Numbered from the stretch's first letter, positions 1-8,137 are shown. The stretch: DNA of 21,333 nt from Schleiferiaceae bacterium (GCA_030829675.1 JAURAE010000011.1:1-21333); one strand, 5' to 3'. Numbers and translations are program-made. The notes: generated by a model from the sequence alone, not told the origin.

Positions 1-1
1 T

Positions 2-2002
2 ACGTATTTGAAGCAGCTCGGAAAAACTCCATTCTTCCAAAAAACTAAGCCAACCCCGTACGATGAGGCCATCAACCTAATCTGGTATTTACAGAACGTG
101 TTCTACCAGAGTGCGGGAGATATTACGGCTGAGATGCGCCGCTCTTTACCGAATTGGGACGGGACGTTGAATTTGATCAACCTCGGGTTCTGGCCTGGCG
201 GTGATCGCGACGGCAACCCGTTTGTGAGCGTGGATACGACCCTACAAGTGGCGGGCCGACTGCGCGATGTTCTGTTGCAATGCTATTACCAAGATTTGCG
301 CAGGTTGCGCCGCCGTATTTCATTCTCAGGGGTGTACGAGGAGCTCATGGACATCGAAAAAATGGTCTTGAAGTGTATCCGCCACCAAGAGGAATGGGAT
401 TTCATAAAGTTCAGAAGTGCTTTACATAAAGTCCTGTCAGATTTGCACGAACAGCACGATGGAATCTTCGTGGAGCTCGTGGAAGAGCTCCTGGATAGAG
501 TGGCACTTTTCGGATCGCATTTTGCGAGCATTGATATCCGTCAAGATAGCCGCGAGATCAAGCGAGCCTTTGATGCCTTGGCCGAGCAATTGGGGGTAGT
601 GGTACCAGAAACTCCTGGAGAGTTGTTTGCCATGCAAGCAGCTTGGGACGGCACCCTTACCGGGGATGACCGCATTGATGATACCTTGCAGAGCTTCCGG
701 GTGATACGCGAAATACAAGCCAAAAATGGTCCTAAAGGGGCCCACCGTTATATCATCTCGAACTGTCGTGGTGCCATGGATGTGGCGCGCGTGTTCGCCT
801 TGGCGCGATGGACCGCCTTCGGGGACGAAAAGATCACGGTGGACATTGTGCCGCTCTTTGAAACCATCGACGATTTGGTCGGTGCAGGTGCTTCGATGAA
901 TACCTTGTATTCTGAAGCCAATTACCGCGCGCACCTCACCCAACGCGGCAACAAACAAACCATCATGCTAGGGTTCTCAGATGGAACTAAAGATGGTGGA
1001 TACATGAGTGCCAACTGGAACATTTACCGTGCGAAAGAGAACCTCACGCGTATTTCAAAGCAGCACGATATAGATGTGCTCTTCTTTGACGGTCGAGGCG
1101 GACCGCCAGCACGTGGTGGCGGTAATACCCACAACTTCTATGCATCCTTGGGCTCGCAGATTGCATCGTCAGAAATCCAATTGACCGTACAAGGTCAAAC
1201 GATTTCGAGCAACTTCGGTACGCCGGAGAGTGCGCAGTTCAATATGGAGCAGCTCATCACGGCTGGTTTGGAAAACATCTTGTTGACCGATGAAACCAAA
1301 ACCTTGGAGCCGCAGGAGCGTCAGCTACTCGAAGAATTGAGCGACATCAGCTTGAAATACTATACCGAACTCAAGGAGCACCCGCTCTTCACTGAGTTCT
1401 TAGAGGAGATGAGCCCACTCAAGTACTACGGTATGGCGAACATCGGTTCACGCCCGTCGAAGCGTGGCAAGGCCAAGAAGCTTGAGCTGGACGACTTGAG
1501 AGCCATTCCGTTTGTGGGGGCTTGGTCACAGCTGAAGATGAACATCCCGGGATTCTATGGTCTGGGTAAGGCCTTCCAAGATTTGAGTGAAGCGGGCAGG
1601 TTGCATGAAGTGCAAAGCCTCTACCGCAAGTCCAAGTTCTTCCGTACCCTCATTGAAAACTCGATGCAGAGTATGTGTAAGACCTTCTTCCCATTGACTT
1701 CATATATGGCAGACGATGCCAAGTTTGGTGCCTTCTGGGGAGTGCTCAACGATGAGTTCGAGCGCACAGAGAAGTTTGTATTGAAGGTCAGCGGACAGCC
1801 GGAATTATTGAGCAATAACCCTGGCATTAAGGCCTCCATCGCCTTGCGCGAGAATATAGTGCTTCCACTGCTGGTCATTCAGCAATATGCCTTGATCACC
1901 TTGCGCGAGCAGAACCTCAGTGACGAGGTGCGTGCGAAGTATGAGAAGATGGTGGTGCGTTCCCTCTATGGAAACATCAATGCCTCGCGAAACAGCGCGT
2001 AG
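2..2002 (+). CDS. ppc: Phosphoenolpyruvate carboxylase, C-terminal part (5' truncated by window edge)
   Basis: Adds bicarbonate to phosphoenolpyruvate to give oxaloacetate, refilling the TCA cycle in the cytoplasm. The open frame runs in from the window edge; a TTG at 8 is only an internal codon. About 664 residues are visible against roughly 850-900 for the family, so some 200 N-terminal residues, including the region of the catalytic TAHPTE histidine, lie outside. Counting from the codon at 8, visible landmarks are GGDRDGNP (64-71), the DIRQ segment, GFSDGTKDGGY (PEP-site region), the glycine-rich catalytic loop DGRGGPPARGGG (361-372), GSRPSKR and a C-terminus ending NINASRNSA. That end corresponds to the IAAGMRNTG-type tail of enterobacterial PEPC. 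No frameshift is seen. The gene is followed by a strong terminator and converges on the TonB-dependent receptor gene. Confidence 0.97.
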   Translation, partial: TYLKQLGKTPFFQKTKPTPYDEAINLIWYLQNVFYQSAGDITAEMRRSLPNWDGTLNLINLGFWPGGDRDGNPFVSVDTTLQVAGRLRDVLLQCYYQDLRRLRRRISFSGVYEELMDIEKMVLKCIRHQEEWDFIKFRSALHKVLSDLHEQHDGIFVELVEELLDRVALFGSHFASIDIRQDSREIKRAFDALAEQLGVVVPETPGELFAMQAAWDGTLTGDDRIDDTLQSFRVIREIQAKNGPKGAHRYIISNCRGAMDVARVFALARWTAFGDEKITVDIVPLFETIDDLVGAGASMNTLYSEANYRAHLTQRGNKQTIMLGFSDGTKDGGYMSANWNIYRAKENLTRISKQHDIDVLFFDGRGGPPARGGGNTHNFYASLGSQIASSEIQLTVQGQTISSNFGTPESAQFNMEQLITAGLENILLTDETKTLEPQERQLLEELSDISLKYYTELKEHPLFTEFLEEMSPLKYYGMANIGSRPSKRGKAKKLELDDLRAIPFVGAWSQLKMNIPGFYGLGKAFQDLSEAGRLHEVQSLYRKSKFFRTLIENSMQSMCKTFFPLTSYMADDAKFGAFWGVLNDEFERTEKFVLKVSGQPELLSNNPGIKASIALRENIVLPLLVIQQYALITLREQNLSDEVRAKYEKMVVRSLYGNINASRNSA

Positions 2003-2022
2003 CGCAAAATTTTATATTTCAT

Positions 2023-2052
2023 AAAAAAAGGCGCCCTCAGGGCGCCTTTTTT
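2023..2052. terminator. Bidirectional Rho-independent terminator between ppc and the receptor gene
   Basis: A perfect 7-bp GC stem (GGCGCCC, 2030-2036; GGGCGCC, 2040-2046) with a TCA loop is flanked by seven A (2023-2029) and six T (2047-2052). Either strand therefore gives a hairpin plus U-run. It lies 21 nt after the ppc stop. Its last two bases form part of the TAA stop of the opposing receptor gene (2051-2053), so one element ends both converging transcripts. Confidence 0.93.
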
Positions 2053-4117
2053 ATTCTTGGAATTTCAAGTCGTACCGCCAGCCGGCGTATATCTGACGAC
2101 CCATAATGGGACCCCAAACTACGGAGGCATCGAATCGCCCGTCAAACGGTAAGTCGCCGCCTACTACAGGGTTTAATTGTCGAACGTTTAATGCATTTTG
2201 AATCCCTACGTAAATCTGTCCGAAAGCCGGGCTGTCCTTGCTAATCTGACCATTGAGCATGGTGAAAGCAGGGCTGCGATTTTCGTATCCAACATCCGGC
2301 AGTCGTTGCGAGCTGTTGTATGTGGCATTGATCTCAATGCCCATTCCTTTTCTGCCTGAGTAGCTGGCTCCAACATAAACCAGGTGAGGCACGTTGAGAA
2401 TGACTTCTTCAAGAGCTAAGGGGTTCTCGCGGTATGTATTCAAATCACGCTGCTTAACGTCCTGGTAGCGATAAGCGACCTTTACTAAGGTTCTGTGGAA
2501 TAGCTCATATTGTCCTCCTAATTGTGCGGACAGAGAATAGGGGCTGTACATCAACATTTGGCCGATGTTATCATATTGCCTACTGTAGGGATCTCCAGGA
2601 GTCTCGATTCTCATCGTATCCGTGCTGCCGTCTAAATCGACTACGACTTTTGAGTCGAATTGGGTATAATAGATGTCGGCATACCATTGTAATTCTTTGT
2701 ACAATACGTCCTTGTTCCAGGCTACACCTACACCGTAGGTAGTGCCACTTTCAATGGGAACTACATTTCCTTCTAAGAGTACGTGTCTATTATTTGCCAT
2801 GTAGCCCATGTATTCAGCGCCAAGGGTAGCTACTCTATAAGAATAGCTCGCTTGACTTCTAAAAGACCAAGCGTTGTGATTGTACTTCAGGTGCAGTCTA
2901 GGCACATAGTAGAAGTTACTTCCTACTCGTGGCCCTACCATTACTCGGTCGTAGCGTTGCCCTAGAATCATACTCAATCCTTCGCCATCCGGTGAGTTTA
3001 CATAACTGTACTCCCCATAAATACCAGTGATGAACCCGTCGTTATCGCCATTATATCCCCACATATCTTGGTGTATGAAGAAATTATTGAAATCCAATCC
3101 TCCCTTCAATGTGTGACGTGTATCGAAGATATTGTCTTGGAAGATCAAGTTTCCGTACAGACGCTGCTCTTTTCCGGTAAAGAGACGGTTGCCGAAGTAA
3201 CTGTCCAAATCTTGGTATACTGCACTTAGTTGTGTACCTATACTGCGGTTGATACCGCCATCAAGGAAATAACCGCGTTTCGCCCAAAGTTCATACCTGT
3301 TGGTTTGTAACTCGTGCGACCATATCGGAACTAGGGTAGGGTATCCGTACAACGCGCTGCCCCCAATGTTCTTGATGGCGCTCGCCTTAAGGCCAAATTG
3401 GGCCTCGCTAAACTTACCATTGTGCTTCCACGCATTTTGAACGAAAATATGCTGCGACAAAGGCGAATCTAAGTACCCGTCATTGTTGCCGTCCCAGCGG
3501 AACAGTTGTTGCCGTCCATGAACCATCACATTTGAAGACCACCGCTTACTTTGCTTCCAAGTATAGATAGCGTTCTGTTCAAATCGTCCTGGACCGGCAA
3601 ACAAGTTGAAATGTGCTTTTTGCTCGGTGAAGCTTGGGCGCAGTTCGTAGTTGATTTGACCACTCATTGCTCCGGCTCCATTAACCACGCTACCGGGGCC
3701 TTTCGTCAACTGAATACTTTGGATCCAAGCGCCCGGAATGAGGGCTAAACCCAGGACTGAAGATAGTCCCCCCATCGTCTGAAGGTTACCTCGGGTGTAG
3801 AGCGCGTAAGGGCCTTCTAATCCAAGGAGCCTGATTTGCCGAGTACCGGTTACGGCATCGGTAAAAGAGGCTGAAATAGAAGCGTTGGTCTCAAAGCTTT
3901 CGCTGAGGTCACAACAAGCTGCTTTGCGTAACTCTACTTCCGAGATGAGTTCTTGGCTAAGAATAGCTTTCTTGGAAAGAGATACACCGGGGTCACGGTC
4001 AATGGCAACCTCTTCGAGTGTTTCGAATAGTTCTATCGAGGACGTATCCACGACTTGAGCGCTCATCGACCCTACGGAAAGTAGGCCAATCAACACCCGT
4101 AAATAAGGAAAAGTCAT
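2051..4117 (-). CDS. TonB-dependent outer-membrane receptor, probably for metal or metal complexes
   Basis: A 688-residue outer-membrane active transporter: TonB-coupled plug plus 22-strand beta-barrel. Residues 1-20 are a signal peptide ending ...SMSAQ. A short linker contains the common TLEEV-type segment (33-37). The plug has ELRKAACCDLSESFETN with adjacent cysteines C68-C69, then GTRQIRLLGLEGPYALYTRGN and QLTKGPGSVVNGAGAMSGQINYEL. The rest alternates aromatic-rich strands and ends with Phe near the C-terminus (LKFQE), as barrels do. The N-terminal carboxypeptidase-like domain found in many Bacteroidota receptors (SusC and relatives) is absent. ATG at 4117 lies 3 nt after the HMA gene stop, so the two are cotranscribed. 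The Cys-Cys in the plug and the HMA neighbour suggest a copper- or zinc-related substrate; that substrate is inferred, not seen. Confidence 0.93.
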   Translation of the reverse strand: MTFPYLRVLIGLLSVGSMSAQVVDTSSIELFETLEEVAIDRDPGVSLSKKAILSQELISEVELRKAACCDLSESFETNASISASFTDAVTGTRQIRLLGLEGPYALYTRGNLQTMGGLSSVLGLALIPGAWIQSIQLTKGPGSVVNGAGAMSGQINYELRPSFTEQKAHFNLFAGPGRFEQNAIYTWKQSKRWSSNVMVHGRQQLFRWDGNNDGYLDSPLSQHIFVQNAWKHNGKFSEAQFGLKASAIKNIGGSALYGYPTLVPIWSHELQTNRYELWAKRGYFLDGGINRSIGTQLSAVYQDLDSYFGNRLFTGKEQRLYGNLIFQDNIFDTRHTLKGGLDFNNFFIHQDMWGYNGDNDGFITGIYGEYSYVNSPDGEGLSMILGQRYDRVMVGPRVGSNFYYVPRLHLKYNHNAWSFRSQASYSYRVATLGAEYMGYMANNRHVLLEGNVVPIESGTTYGVGVAWNKDVLYKELQWYADIYYTQFDSKVVVDLDGSTDTMRIETPGDPYSRQYDNIGQMLMYSPYSLSAQLGGQYELFHRTLVKVAYRYQDVKQRDLNTYRENPLALEEVILNVPHLVYVGASYSGRKGMGIEINATYNSSQRLPDVGYENRSPAFTMLNGQISKDSPAFGQIYVGIQNALNVRQLNPVVGGDLPFDGRFDASVVWGPIMGRQIYAGWRYDLKFQE

Positions 4118-4120
4118 GGC

Positions 4121-4540
4121 TTAGTGCTTGTGCTTTTCGCCGTGTTCGTGGTGTTCCTCGTGTGTCTCGCCAGGTTTGCAGAGTGGATCACCCAAACCGT
4201 GCGAAGCTCTCAAATCCGCATCTCTGAATCTGCAGCATCCGTGGATGTTCGCATATTGCTCGTCTGTGGCTAAATGATCTTTAACATCATGACCCGCTTC
4301 GTTGATGGATGCAATGATTTCCTCTTTGGAAACTTTGTCGTTACGGAATGCCAAGGTTAATTGGTGCGTTTCACGATCCCAATCTGCTTTTTTAACTCCT
4401 GGCAAGTAGGCCGCATTTTCGATGCGCTCCTCACACATACCACAGAGTCCGTCGACTTCAATGGTGGTTTCAGTGAATTTGCTTTGTGCCCCGAGAGCCA
4501 TTGCGCTACAAAGCGCGATAGATATAAATAATGATTTCAT
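4121..4540 (-). CDS. Secreted heavy-metal-associated (HMA) domain protein with His-rich tail
   Basis: A 139-residue exported protein. Residues 1-18 form a signal peptide (MKSLFISIALCSAMALGAQ). Residues 22-88 form a ferredoxin-like HMA fold with the metal-binding pair C33-G-M-C36 in GLCGMCEERIENAA. A second site, IHGCC (99-103), follows, and the tail (127-139) is mostly His, Glu and Lys. HMA domains with CxxC typically bind Cu(I), Zn(II) or related ions; here the protein would act outside the cytoplasmic membrane, since it is exported. It sits between the HYC_CC_PP-like gene and the TonB-dependent receptor, suggesting it hands metal to, or receives it from, the receptor. The ion itself cannot be read from sequence. 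The start is ATG at 4540. Confidence 0.9.
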   Translation of the reverse strand: MKSLFISIALCSAMALGAQSKFTETTIEVDGLCGMCEERIENAAYLPGVKKADWDRETHQLTLAFRNDKVSKEEIIASINEAGHDVKDHLATDEQYANIHGCCRFRDADLRASHGLGDPLCKPGETHEEHHEHGEKHKH

Positions 4541-4591
4541 TGTACTTGATTTTTTTTTGAATTAAGGATGTTGCTAAAGACAATCCTGAAA

Positions 4592-5002
4592 TCACGCGTA
4601 CAACGTTAATCTATGAAGAGCGATATAGAGTGGCGGTCCTGTCGACTGAACGACACGGGTGGTATTCGAAAGAGGACTGTCTATTTGTTGACTATCTGTG
4701 CATTGAAAAATTTCAGGTGCGACAAACGGCAGTACAATGTTTACCTCACTGCTTTTGACCATAAGGTCTAATGAAGTGTAGGTTGTTTCGCAGCAATCTT
4801 CTTCACTTTTTTCGTGAGAAGTATCGCAAGATGAAGTTTCTGTATGACAACAAGACGGCTCCTCTACAATTGCGTTGTGGGCTTCGTGTACGATTCCCAA
4901 ATGTACCGACGATTCGTGCTGACAGAAATGCAATAATCCTACTGCACCGGTGGAAACCACGGTGTAAAAGAGTGTGAAAACCAGTAGGATGAATCTTCTC
5001 AT
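4592..5002 (-). CDS. HYC_CC_PP-type small exported Cys/His-rich protein
   Basis: A 136-residue protein with an N-terminal hydrophobic export segment (about 1-22). It shows the spaced motifs that name the HYC_CC_PP family in Bacteroidota: HFC at 25-27 (F instead of Y), CC at 51-52, CC at 70-71, and GPP at 122-124 near the C-terminus. Between them are many His, Cys and acidic residues, consistent with metal binding. It is the first gene of the cassette with the HMA protein and the TonB-dependent receptor. I chose the ATG at 5002 because the frame can extend upstream only to a TTG at 5020. No biochemical role is established to my knowledge; metal sensing or binding in the periplasm or outer membrane is an inference from composition and neighbours. 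Confidence 0.82.
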   Translation of the reverse strand: MRRFILLVFTLFYTVVSTGAVGLLHFCQHESSVHLGIVHEAHNAIVEEPSCCHTETSSCDTSHEKSEEDCCETTYTSLDLMVKSSEVNIVLPFVAPEIFQCTDSQQIDSPLSNTTRVVQSTGPPLYIALHRLTLYA

Positions 5003-5045
5003 GAACACGAAATTACTCAATACCTTAGCGATAAACGCAAAAACT
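5003..5045. promoter_or_regulatory. Divergent promoter region between the metal cassette and purT
   Basis: A 43-bp gap with diverging starts on both sides. On the plus strand TACCTTAG (5021-5028) is one mismatch from the Bacteroidota -7 consensus TAnnTTTG and would start RNA some 10-15 nt before the purT ATG at 5046. On the minus strand TAATTTCG (5015-5008) is likewise one mismatch away, but lies so close to the ATG at 5002 that the transcript would be nearly leaderless. No clear -33 TTG is seen for the plus strand. Weak evidence. Confidence 0.35.
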
Positions 5046-6206
5046 ATGCAAAAAGTACTCTTACTAGGATCTGGAGAATTAGGTAAAGAAGTGGTTATCG
5101 CCTTGCAGCGGCTGGGTTGTACGGTGGTGGCATGCGATGCCTATGAAGGTGCGCCGGCGATGCAGGTGGCGGATCATTTCGAAGTGTTTTCCATGTTGGA
5201 CGGTGATGCGCTGGAGGCGGCGGTGAAGAAACATAATCCAGATATTATCGTTCCAGAAGTAGAAAGTATTCGGACAGATAAATTGTACGAGTTTGAGCAA
5301 GCGGGTATACAAGTAACACCGTCTGCAAAAGCGGCAAATTTCACCATGAATCGCAAGCTTATTCGCGATTTGGCGGCCAAGGAGTTGGGCTTACGCACGG
5401 CGCCCTATGCTTATGCTACGAACATAGAAGAGTTCGAATCGGCTGTGAAAGAAATAGGATTGCCTTGTGTGGTGAAGCCGTTGATGTCCAGTTCAGGGAA
5501 AGGACAGAGTGTGGTAAAGGATGCCAGTGAATTACAGGCGGCCTTCACCTATGCTATGGAGGGCAGCCGAGGCGATTTGAAGGAAATTATAGTGGAGGGG
5601 TTCATTGATTTTCATACTGAAATCACCTTGCTAACGGTTACCCAGAAACACGGACCTACGTTGTTTTGCGCGCCTATTGGACACCGTCAGGAAAGAGGCG
5701 ATTACCAAGAAAGTTGGCAACCGTGTGCCATGGATACGGCACAACTGCTCGAGGCACAAAGTATGGCGAAGAAAGTAACAGAGGCGCTAGGAGGTGCTGG
5801 AATTTGGGGCATTGAGTTTTTCTTGGGCGATGATGCCGTGTACTTCTCGGAACTTAGCCCGCGCCCGCATGACACAGGCATGGTTACTTTAGCAGGCACT
5901 CAGAACTTCAACGAATTTGAATTGCATGCTCGCGCATTGTTGGGTTTGTCAATTCCCGAGATTGAATTGAGGTACCCTGGGGTTAGTGCGGTGGTCCTAG
6001 CTGAAAAAGACGGTGAGCCGGTTTATGGTGGATTAGATAAAGCTAGCGCTGAGCCACAGGCAGATTTTAAGATTTTTGGCAAGCCCACCACTCGCCCTTA
6101 CCGTCGTATGGCGGTAGCGCTGGCTTATGATAGAACCGGTGAAGAATCTATGGAGGCGCTAAGAAAAAGAGCGGCTCGTATAGCCTCCTTCATTACAGTG
6201 CACTAA
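5046..6206 (+). CDS. purT: Formate-dependent phosphoribosylglycinamide formyltransferase (GAR transformylase 2)
   Basis: Makes formyl-GAR from GAR, formate and ATP, the third step of de novo purine synthesis, without a folate donor. It is an ATP-grasp enzyme of 386 residues, near the family's 390 or so. Landmarks from the ATG at 5046: nucleotide-binding start LLLGSGELGKEV (5-16), NFTMNRK, the ATP-grasp loop MSSSGKGQS (147-155), CAPIGHRQERGDYQESWQP, the metal-binding region ELSPRPHDTGMV (269-280) and a C-terminal FGKPTTRPYRRM. The frame also has ATGs at 4974, 4989 and 5001. I prefer 5046 because Bacteroidota homologues start just before KVLLLGSGE, and because the ATG at 5001 would overlap the start codon of the diverging gene. 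The stop overlaps the converging HTH gene by 14 nt. Confidence 0.95.
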   Translation: MQKVLLLGSGELGKEVVIALQRLGCTVVACDAYEGAPAMQVADHFEVFSMLDGDALEAAVKKHNPDIIVPEVESIRTDKLYEFEQAGIQVTPSAKAANFTMNRKLIRDLAAKELGLRTAPYAYATNIEEFESAVKEIGLPCVVKPLMSSSGKGQSVVKDASELQAAFTYAMEGSRGDLKEIIVEGFIDFHTEITLLTVTQKHGPTLFCAPIGHRQERGDYQESWQPCAMDTAQLLEAQSMAKKVTEALGGAGIWGIEFFLGDDAVYFSELSPRPHDTGMVTLAGTQNFNEFELHARALLGLSIPEIELRYPGVSAVVLAEKDGEPVYGGLDKASAEPQADFKIFGKPTTRPYRRMAVALAYDRTGEESMEALRKRAARIASFITVH

Positions 6207-7158
6207 TTTTTGCACGAATCGCATCTTCGAATTTATGGAGGCCGTCCTTATTTAGGCCATCGAGTACTTCTCCCTGCATGCGATGGTAGCGGAGGCCTCG
6301 CTTGAACGCATCGACGACGTTGGGGTTACTGCTTTTTAGGTAGTTGATGGAGCTGTAAGAGAACAGCGCCACACTGTGGTGGTCTGTGATTTCAAGAAGT
6401 GCCCCGTCGTTAATGGTGAGGTATTCACAGAGCATCATATGATAGGGTTGCCCCTGTGCGGTTTGCTCTTTTTTAATGTCTTGGACCAATTCCGCCAACA
6501 CCTCTTCCAATTCTCTCTTCATGGCAGAGACTAATCGGTCACTTGCCAACCCTCGATTTTTGACATAGTGAATTTGATTGATCAAATTGTCGAAAGAGGA
6601 AAGCGTCCAAAATTCGGTCACTTTTAATTGACGGCTTAACTCGCTTAACTCCTGGCCCTTTTCGAAGAGTACTTGTGGTGTTTGACTAGGGTCAAACCTA
6701 TCGTTTCGGCGCATGTGCTCGTGGTTCCATAGATAAAATCTGAAAGCACTGAGTGTGGGGCGGTCCATGTAACGATAAATGGGAACTTCCTTTGCGATAA
6801 AATATAATTGGGCCCCGGAAACATTTACCGCTTGATTCAAATTACGCCTGGTATTATCGAGGTAAAAGTCGATATCGTCGTACCCCTTGATCGGAGGAAG
6901 GGTCGTACAAACCACGACCAATGAATTCTCTTCGGTATTCTTTCTCAAGGCATCGATACTCAGCGAAAAATGATCGGCCAATCGGATGAGCTCGTCGGTC
7001 GTCAATGGGGTGGTGCCCCTTCTTTTGCGGTAAAGAGAGGCTCTAGAACATCCGAGTACTTCCATGAGTTCTGCCGTGATTTTACGCTTACCTTTGGTGG
7101 AGCTAAAAATCTCGTCGAACAATTGAGTTTGGAATTGGTTCGGAGTATACATGGCCAT
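6193..7158 (-). CDS. HTH-domain regulator-like protein with a long uncharacterised C-terminal region
   Basis: A 321-residue, probably cytoplasmic protein. Residues about 25-72 read as an XRE/BetR-like helix-turn-helix (KITAELMEVLGCSRASLYRK, then LTTDELIRLADHFSLSIDAL), so DNA binding is likely. The remaining 240 or so residues are mostly alpha-helical in character, have no signal peptide or membrane segment, and match no domain I recognise. They include FRFYLWNHEH, a basic/acidic helix around MKRELEEVLAELVQDIKKE, and ITDHHSVALFSYSSINYL. Such HTH plus long unknown region proteins are common in Bacteroidota and are usually left as hypothetical regulators. ATG at 7158, with a second in-frame ATG two codons later. 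The gene diverges from the acyltransferase gene across 37 bp and converges on purT with a 14-nt overlap. The target is unknown. Confidence 0.75.
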   Translation of the reverse strand: MAMYTPNQFQTQLFDEIFSSTKGKRKITAELMEVLGCSRASLYRKRRGTTPLTTDELIRLADHFSLSIDALRKNTEENSLVVVCTTLPPIKGYDDIDFYLDNTRRNLNQAVNVSGAQLYFIAKEVPIYRYMDRPTLSAFRFYLWNHEHMRRNDRFDPSQTPQVLFEKGQELSELSRQLKVTEFWTLSSFDNLINQIHYVKNRGLASDRLVSAMKRELEEVLAELVQDIKKEQTAQGQPYHMMLCEYLTINDGALLEITDHHSVALFSYSSINYLKSSNPNVVDAFKRGLRYHRMQGEVLDGLNKDGLHKFEDAIRAKISAL

Positions 7159-7167
7159 TGACTTCTG

Positions 7168-7181
7168 AGTTAAAGTTAACT
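7168..7181. promoter_or_regulatory. Repeat/palindrome in the divergent 7159-7195 spacer (possible operator or promoter)
   Basis: The spacer between the HTH gene and the acyltransferase gene holds a tandem AGTTAA-AGTTAA (7168-7179). It runs into the 8-bp palindrome AGTTAACT (7174-7181). Read on the minus strand, TAACTTTA (7178-7171) is one mismatch from the Bacteroidota -7 box TAnnTTTG, correctly oriented for the HTH gene. It could be an autoregulatory site, but it is short and AT-rich. Confidence 0.3.
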
Positions 7182-7195
7182 AATTGCACTAACCT

Positions 7196-8137
7196 TTGAC
7201 CGCGACCTCCTTAGAATCTTCGGTTTTAGATAATATTCCTGGGCAAATTCTCCATTTACCCACAGGGGAATTCCTGCCGATGACCACCCCTGAACTGCGT
7301 AGAAGCAGTGGGAAGTATTTGACTCTTCGTGGATTGAGATTGACCAATGCGATCATCCGCAAGGGAATTTTGCAGGTGGCTGGTAGCCCTTGGTTGCCAG
7401 GTTTTTGGAACCTGAGTGCGGAAAAAGCAGAGGTGGCGCTACGAGCCTTTCGGGCACAAGGCGCCACATGTACGTTGTTTTTGTCGTTCACAAATGCCCC
7501 CGTGAGTTCCAAAGGATGGCACAGTTACAAGGGTGATCCCTATATGGTGCTGCCTATTTCTTGGTCCAGCTTTGATGAATATGTGGCTGAGATGAAGAAA
7601 AAGTACCGTGCTCGGGTCCGTAAGGTGCAAAAGAGTAATCAAGGCATACGCGTGGAGGTATTGCCGAAAGAGGGGCCTCAGTTTGAACAATGCGTAGCTA
7701 TGTTGGAGGCCACCTTGAGAGATAAGGTGGTGGCTTTGCCGGGGAACTTGGAGCATTTGCTAGGGATGTTTAACCGATGTTTCGGGGGATCCTTTAAGTT
7801 GTTCGGCTTTTACCGCGGTGAGGAGCTGGTGGGTTTTATTTCCTGTATTGAGGATGGTCCCGTGCTTCGAGCCATGCATTTTGGTCAAAGCGATGATGCA
7901 CCTGAGGACTTTTACAGTCATGCGATGTTTACCCTAATTGGACACGGAATAACTACCGGCGTAAAAAAGGTGCATTTAGGCAGGACTGCTACAGAAATTA
8001 AAAGCACCTATGGCGCCGTGCCGGAAGAGAACTATTTCTCCTTCTACAGCTCTAGTAGATTCTTTCAATTCTTAATGCGACTAGCGGATAAGTATTACCG
8101 TCCAAAGGCATATACCTTACGCAGTCCTTTTGGGTGA
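7196..8137 (+). CDS. GNAT/BioF2-like acyltransferase-family protein
   Basis: About 313 residues. The central and C-terminal part reads like the GNAT/BioF2-like (Acetyltransf_6, FemAB-like) fold. Visible are a basic helix FDEYVAEMKKKYRARVRKVQ following the WHSYKGDPYMVLPI strand, then FKLFGFYRGEELVGFISCI (a typical beta4-beta5 pair), and HLGRTATEIKSTYGAVPE late in the protein. That last part resembles the conserved G-R-x-x-x-x-x-K-x-x-x-G end of these proteins. Substrate cannot be told; cell-envelope or small-molecule acylation are both possible. The only upstream start for the full frame is TTG at 7196. An ATG at 7280 (285 residues) is the alternative, but the extra 28 residues look protein-like. 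Forty-eight nt separate it from can. Confidence 0.7.
   Translation: MTATSLESSVLDNIPGQILHLPTGEFLPMTTPELRRSSGKYLTLRGLRLTNAIIRKGILQVAGSPWLPGFWNLSAEKAEVALRAFRAQGATCTLFLSFTNAPVSSKGWHSYKGDPYMVLPISWSSFDEYVAEMKKKYRARVRKVQKSNQGIRVEVLPKEGPQFEQCVAMLEATLRDKVVALPGNLEHLLGMFNRCFGGSFKLFGFYRGEELVGFISCIEDGPVLRAMHFGQSDDAPEDFYSHAMFTLIGHGITTGVKKVHLGRTATEIKSTYGAVPEENYFSFYSSSRFFQFLMRLADKYYRPKAYTLRSPFG

Noticed and set aside
437..958. 173-codon open frame antisense to ppc
   Set aside because: Lies wholly inside a strongly conserved PEP carboxylase coding region; composition is what the reverse strand of that gene gives, with no family resemblance or start context.
4551..4600. Terminator between the HYC_CC_PP and HMA genes
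   Set aside because: On the minus strand there is only a weak interrupted AGGAT...ATCCT pairing with no U-run after it (an A-run follows), so the genes are more likely cotranscribed.
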